Of a DNA stretch of 10,550 nucleotides, positions 7,576-10,550 are shown one piece after another. The notes under the pieces are model-generated. The model ran no database searches and was not told where the DNA came from. It was given only the letters and a program-made list of their open reading frames with translations. A program made the translations under genes and the position numbers. The stretch lies in the NCBI GenBank assembly GCA_021796135.1, contig JAJYOQ010000113.1:1-10550 (forward strand), given 5' to 3'. The DNA is from Bacteroidota bacterium. Lineage in GTDB: Bacteria > Bacteroidota > Ignavibacteria > Ignavibacteriales > Ignavibacteriaceae. Position 1 is the first letter of the stretch; each line of letters begins with the position of its first letter.

Positions 7576-8298
7576 TTGGAAAATTTTAATTACTCAAAGC
7601 ATTATAATATTGATGCGGAAAAATTCAATTATTTCGGCGAAAGATATGGCGCAACCTCCCATGATGAAAAAAGAGTTCATCAATTTATTATTTCACATGT
7701 TCCAAAAGAGACTGAATCCATACTCGACGTAGGTTGCGGTTCAGCATGGGTGGCAGAATATTTTACTAAAATGAATAAAAAAGTGATCTCACTGGATATT
7801 TCAAAGGTTAATCCTCTAAAAGCTATAAATAAATTCCCAAATAATAACCATTTTGGAATAACAGCCGATTCTTATAAGCTTCCCTTCCCTGACAGTTCCT
7901 TTGATTGCATTATAGCTTCCGAAATAATAGAACATACTTTATATCCTGATATGTTTATTAAAGAGTTGCTGCGTGTACTGAAGCCGGGTCATAAATTACT
8001 GGTATCAACTCCTTATAAGGAGATTATTAGATATACCTTGTGCATCCATTGTAATGAGCAGACTCCAATGCATGCTCATTTACATTCATTTGACGAGAAT
8101 TCTCTTGGCTCATTTTACAAAGGGAAAAATCCGGATAATTTCTATTGGATAACTTTTGGGAATAAAGGTTTGATATTTCTTCGTACTTACAAAATCCTTC
8201 AATATTTCTCATTTCCGCTTTGGAAATTTATTGACAGAATTACTAATCTTATTTATAATATTCCTGCTCATATTCTCGCTGTCTATGGGAAAGATTAA
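7576..8298 (+). CDS. Class I SAM-dependent methyltransferase (Methyltransf_11-like), TTG start
   Basis: This is a 240-residue soluble protein with a Rossmann-type methyltransferase core. It shows motif I ILDVGCGSAW (49-58, SAM glycine loop), an acidic end of strand 2 at D74 (ISLDIS), TADSYKLPFPDSSFDCI (96-112) and EIIEHT (116-121) at the motif II/III region, then LLRVLKPGHKLLVSTP (131-146). After the core come a Cys/His-rich stretch, C156, H158, C159 and H166, H168, H170 (CIHC...HAHLHSF), and an aromatic C-terminal part. The Cys/His cluster could bind a metal, but this is inference. The gene is the only plus-strand one here, divergent from the flippase and converging on the glycosyltransferase with 5 bp between stops. 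Its location suggests methylation of a sugar, lipid carrier or small molecule in surface-glycan synthesis. The substrate cannot be predicted. The start is TTG with an AAAGG site before it. Confidence 0.9.
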   Translation: MENFNYSKHYNIDAEKFNYFGERYGATSHDEKRVHQFIISHVPKETESILDVGCGSAWVAEYFTKMNKKVISLDISKVNPLKAINKFPNNNHFGITADSYKLPFPDSSFDCIIASEIIEHTLYPDMFIKELLRVLKPGHKLLVSTPYKEIIRYTLCIHCNEQTPMHAHLHSFDENSLGSFYKGKNPDNFYWITFGNKGLIFLRTYKILQYFSFPLWKFIDRITNLIYNIPAHILAVYGKD

Positions 8299-8303
8299 TC
8301 ATA

Positions 8304-9428
8304 TTATTTTTTTTCAATAAGATTAAATAATTTTTTTATTTCTTCATTCCAATTCAATTCGCTCGCAGCATTTAAACAATTTTGCTTTAATTCATTTCTT
8401 AAGTCTTTATCTAAAAGAACATTTCTAAGATTTGACACAATTTCATCTATATTTTCAGTGTCAACACAAACACCTACTTTATAATTCTCTACAATTTTTT
8501 TCATCTGAGGAAGATTGCTGACTATTACAGGGACACCGCAATATATATATTCGAAAAGTTTATTTGGTAAAGCATAATAATAACTTAGACTAATGTTTTC
8601 AATTAAGGCCAACCCGATATCTGCGCCTGCAGTATAATTCAGTAATTCGCTTTGTTCAATCTTACCAAAAAAATATACTATGTTTTCTATGCCTTTATCT
8701 TTTGCAAGTTTTTTATAATAATCTGTATATTCCCCATCGCCCAAAACAACAAGAATACAATCAGATAATTTATTTAAAACATCAAAAATTATTTTTAATC
8801 CTCTCCCCGGCAAAATAACCCCTTGATAAAGAATGATTTTTATTCCATCATTAAGCCCAAAATGTTTTCGGAAATCGAATGGCTTTCTTATTTCAAACTT
8901 ATATGGCAGATTGCGAATAACTATTGAATCATTGATATTGTACTCTCTATGAATATATTCAGAGTCGAGTTCCCCGGTAGTTATTACCTTAAAAGCATAT
9001 TTTATAAAAGATTTTTCGATATACTTTAATATTGCTTGAACATTTTTTCTATTACTCAATCCAGCAAGATGACTGTAAATTTCTCGGGAATCATAAAATA
9101 ATATTGATTTCTTTAGCTGCGCAAATAGAGCAGCAAATGGAAGAGTATATACATCCTCCGCAAAAATTAAATCTGCTTTTGAAAACAATAATCTTTTAAT
9201 AAGTATAAATGAAAATTTAAGATAATAAGTGAAAGAGAAATAATGCTTTTTTAATTTGTAAACTGATATTTCGCCTTTTTTAGTTTTCAATTCTTTAGTC
9301 AGCCAGTCAAAAGAAATCACATTTACATCATATCCAATTTCACGGAATGATTTATAAAGATTTGTAACTCTGGAGTCATAATAATAATTTCCTAAAAAAA
9401 TTATCAATACGGATTTTTTCATTTTCAT
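8304..9428 (-). CDS. GT4-like glycosyltransferase (GT-B fold)
   Basis: This is a 374-residue cytoplasmic or membrane-associated glycosyltransferase. The N-terminal half has the acceptor-side Rossmann features: VLIIFLGNYYYDSRV (7-21), ADLIFAEDVYTLPFA (85-99) and FYDSREIYSHLAGL (111-124), the last resembling the family's YDxHE segment. The C-terminal half holds the nucleotide-sugar site: IILYQGVILPGRGL (198-211), LVVLGDGEY (226-234), VYFFGKIEQSELLNYTAGADI (251-271) and ALPNKLFEYIYCGVPVIVS (286-304), in which E293 is the second Glu of the GT4 EX7E motif. The position of the first Glu is Tyr285, as can occur in PNKLFEY-type members. The donor is probably a UDP- or GDP-sugar, but which one is not visible. 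It starts at ATG 9428; a second ATG two codons on (9422) is equally possible because no clear ribosome-binding site is seen. It lies 78 bp after the FemAB-like gene on the same strand, likely one operon. Confidence 0.92.
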   Translation of the reverse strand: MKMKKSVLIIFLGNYYYDSRVTNLYKSFREIGYDVNVISFDWLTKELKTKKGEISVYKLKKHYFSFTYYLKFSFILIKRLLFSKADLIFAEDVYTLPFAALFAQLKKSILFYDSREIYSHLAGLSNRKNVQAILKYIEKSFIKYAFKVITTGELDSEYIHREYNINDSIVIRNLPYKFEIRKPFDFRKHFGLNDGIKIILYQGVILPGRGLKIIFDVLNKLSDCILVVLGDGEYTDYYKKLAKDKGIENIVYFFGKIEQSELLNYTAGADIGLALIENISLSYYYALPNKLFEYIYCGVPVIVSNLPQMKKIVENYKVGVCVDTENIDEIVSNLRNVLLDKDLRNELKQNCLNAASELNWNEEIKKLFNLIEKK

Positions 9429-9506
9429 GATCTTAAATTATATCTTGGAAATAGATGAGGTGATTCATTTTGGAAATTGGATGTTATATATTTGAATTAT
9501 TACCAA

Positions 9507-10478
9507 TTAAATATCTTTATAAAAGGTATCCCGGAATATTCCTCTTGCACCAAAATTTTCCTTAAAGCGCGCAAGTCCCCAGTTAGGGTCCATATTAACT
9601 GTAAAAATTCCAAAATCAAGGAACTTGAATCCTTCATTTTTATATCTTTTCATTATTTCATAAAATAATAAATTCACCGCTCGATATTCCTGGTAGTCTT
9701 CATCATGGCTAATATAAAAAGCTAAAACTACTTTGGAGTTGACAGAAAAATTACAAACACCGGCTATTAATTTTCCGTCTTTGAAAGCACCCCATAACCT
9801 TATTTTACCCGGGAATAAATGTTTTAATTTTAATAACTCTTCTAAAGAATGTGTGGGATTAACGTTATGTCGCATTTTTAAGTTCTTTTTTAAAATTTCA
9901 TAATATTCTTCAAATTTGTCACACTCGGCTATTTCAATTCCCTGTTTAATTGACTTTTTGACTGCAGTGCGAGCTTCTGAACGATATGTAGAAAGCAGAT
10001 CGTCATTTTCTATATCTAATTGAACTACGCTTGAAACGTCTCTTTTTAAATAATTAAAACCATTTTTTACTAAAGCAAAGTCTATATAATTTGAATATTT
10101 TGATTGGTAAATCATAGGCGGAGGAGTAAGCTGAATACGTTCGCATTTCAAACTTTTTGCGATTTCGATAACTGATTCAACTAAATCAAATGCCTCACGA
10201 AAATTTAAATTACTTTTATAAATGAATCCTCCATAAGAAGTTCCGGCATGCGAAATGAGATTTTTTTTCCCTTCGCGTTCTATTACAGCTGCTGGAAATA
10301 AGGCAAATAACTGTTCATTCTTTGTAAATGCTATTGATGAATCGTGAAATCTACCTTTAGGATGATATGAAAGGAATAATCTTTTATGGAAAATAGTCCC
10401 GTTATCGGTAGAATCCACAAAATTGTCCCATTGATTATCAGTTATTTTAGAATCAGATAAAATATTATATTCAATCAT
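9507..10478 (-). CDS. FemAB/GNAT-fold acyl- or aminoacyltransferase-like protein
   Basis: This is a 323-residue protein that looks like the FemAB / Acetyltransf_6 group, with two tandem GNAT-like domains. Supporting segments are HAGTSYGGFIY (77-87), typical of the first domain, and RSEARTAVKKSIKQGIEI (166-183), which matches the pattern of basic, A- and G-containing helix found in this group. Next come LWGAFKDGKLIAGVCNF (228-244) and VVLAFYISHDEDY (250-262), the GNAT acetyl-CoA/aminoacyl-RNA-side strands. The end is LDFGIF...NWGLARFKENFGA (287-311), the family's conserved C-terminal block. Members attach amino acids to peptidoglycan precursors or lipids, or acyl groups to sugars; related proteins occur in exopolysaccharide and exosortase loci. 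I cannot decide the donor or acceptor here. No signal peptide or membrane helix is seen. It starts at ATG, overlapping the stop of the upstream gene by 8 bp, which suggests translational coupling; the glycosyltransferase follows after 78 bp. Confidence 0.82.
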   Translation of the reverse strand: MIEYNILSDSKITDNQWDNFVDSTDNGTIFHKRLFLSYHPKGRFHDSSIAFTKNEQLFALFPAAVIEREGKKNLISHAGTSYGGFIYKSNLNFREAFDLVESVIEIAKSLKCERIQLTPPPMIYQSKYSNYIDFALVKNGFNYLKRDVSSVVQLDIENDDLLSTYRSEARTAVKKSIKQGIEIAECDKFEEYYEILKKNLKMRHNVNPTHSLEELLKLKHLFPGKIRLWGAFKDGKLIAGVCNFSVNSKVVLAFYISHDEDYQEYRAVNLLFYEIMKRYKNEGFKFLDFGIFTVNMDPNWGLARFKENFGARGIFRDTFYKDI

Positions 10479-10550
10479 TTTTTTTAACCGTAGAATTATT
10501 TTTTATGTTTTTAGTTGTAACAAACTTATAAACAAAATCCGATATTCTTT
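10471..10550 (-). CDS. Probable C-terminal end (25 codons) of an upstream minus-strand gene, function unknown
   Basis: One minus-strand frame is open from the right edge to a TGA at 10473-10471, giving 25 residues (R-I-S-D-F-V-Y-K-F at the start, then Lys/Asn/Thr-rich, ending KKND). The stop overlaps the FemAB-like start in the pattern ATGATTGA, a common layout for translationally coupled genes. The other two minus-strand frames stop at 10503-10505 or earlier and would also fit a gene end, but without this overlap. The Lys/Asn-rich tail is typical of the end of an A+T-rich gene. Nothing here identifies the product. Confidence 0.4.
   Translation of the reverse strand, partial: RISDFVYKFVTTKNIKNNSTVKKND

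Noticed and set aside
8027..8212. 61-codon minus-strand frame
   Set aside because: Antisense inside the methyltransferase; no independent support.
8293..8314. GATTAATC palindrome followed by eight T as a terminator after the methyltransferase
   Set aside because: The palindrome has no loop and only two G-C pairs, and the T-run is also the Lys codons at the glycosyltransferase's end; not convincing.
9477..9668. 63-codon plus-strand frame
   Set aside because: Mostly antisense to the 3' end of the FemAB-like gene; no signal supporting expression.
6002..10550. Defence island or mobile element
   Set aside because: No nuclease, helicase, transposase, integrase, toxin-antitoxin pair or terminal repeats visible; the gene set fits surface-glycan synthesis.

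Overview
The window is strongly A+T-rich (about two thirds A+T by eye) and gene-dense. It has nine protein-coding regions, two of them cut by the window edges, and no tRNA, rRNA, CRISPR array or transposase that I can see. Weak or absent Shine-Dalgarno sites, TTG starts, a periplasmic beta-propeller/Y_Y_Y histidine kinase and the MutL sequence style suggest the Bacteroidota/Chlorobi/Ignavibacteria part of the bacterial tree. This assignment is inference from style, not from a marker gene.

Region A (1-5845, all minus strand) is a tight operon read from right to left: thyA (thymidylate synthase), a 1042-residue sensor histidine kinase, folA (dihydrofolate reductase) and mutL (5' part only, running off the left edge). 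The gaps are 12, 1 and 3 nt. ThyA and DHFR form the thymidylate/folate cycle: ThyA makes dTMP and dihydrofolate, and DHFR regenerates tetrahydrofolate. The kinase has a signal peptide, a propeller-rich periplasmic sensor, one membrane helix and an intact HisKA/HATPase core. It has no receiver or DNA-binding domain, and no response regulator gene lies in the window. Its position between thyA and folA is the most unusual feature here.

Region B (6002-10550) looks like part of a cell-surface polysaccharide or lipid-linked glycan locus. It holds a Wzx-type flippase (minus), a class I SAM methyltransferase (plus, the only plus-strand gene), a GT4-like glycosyltransferase (minus), a FemAB/GNAT-like acyltransferase (minus), and the probable last 25 codons of another minus-strand gene that overlaps the acyltransferase start by 8 bp. 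The methyltransferase is divergent from the flippase and converges on the glycosyltransferase with only 5 bp between stop codons.

No gap between genes exceeds about 160 bp. The two most informative are 5846-6001 (upstream of thyA) and 7433-7575 (divergent promoter region). I see no defence system, mobile element or clearly new multi-gene system. The findings are modest: an unusual operon insertion, start-codon details and some motif variants.
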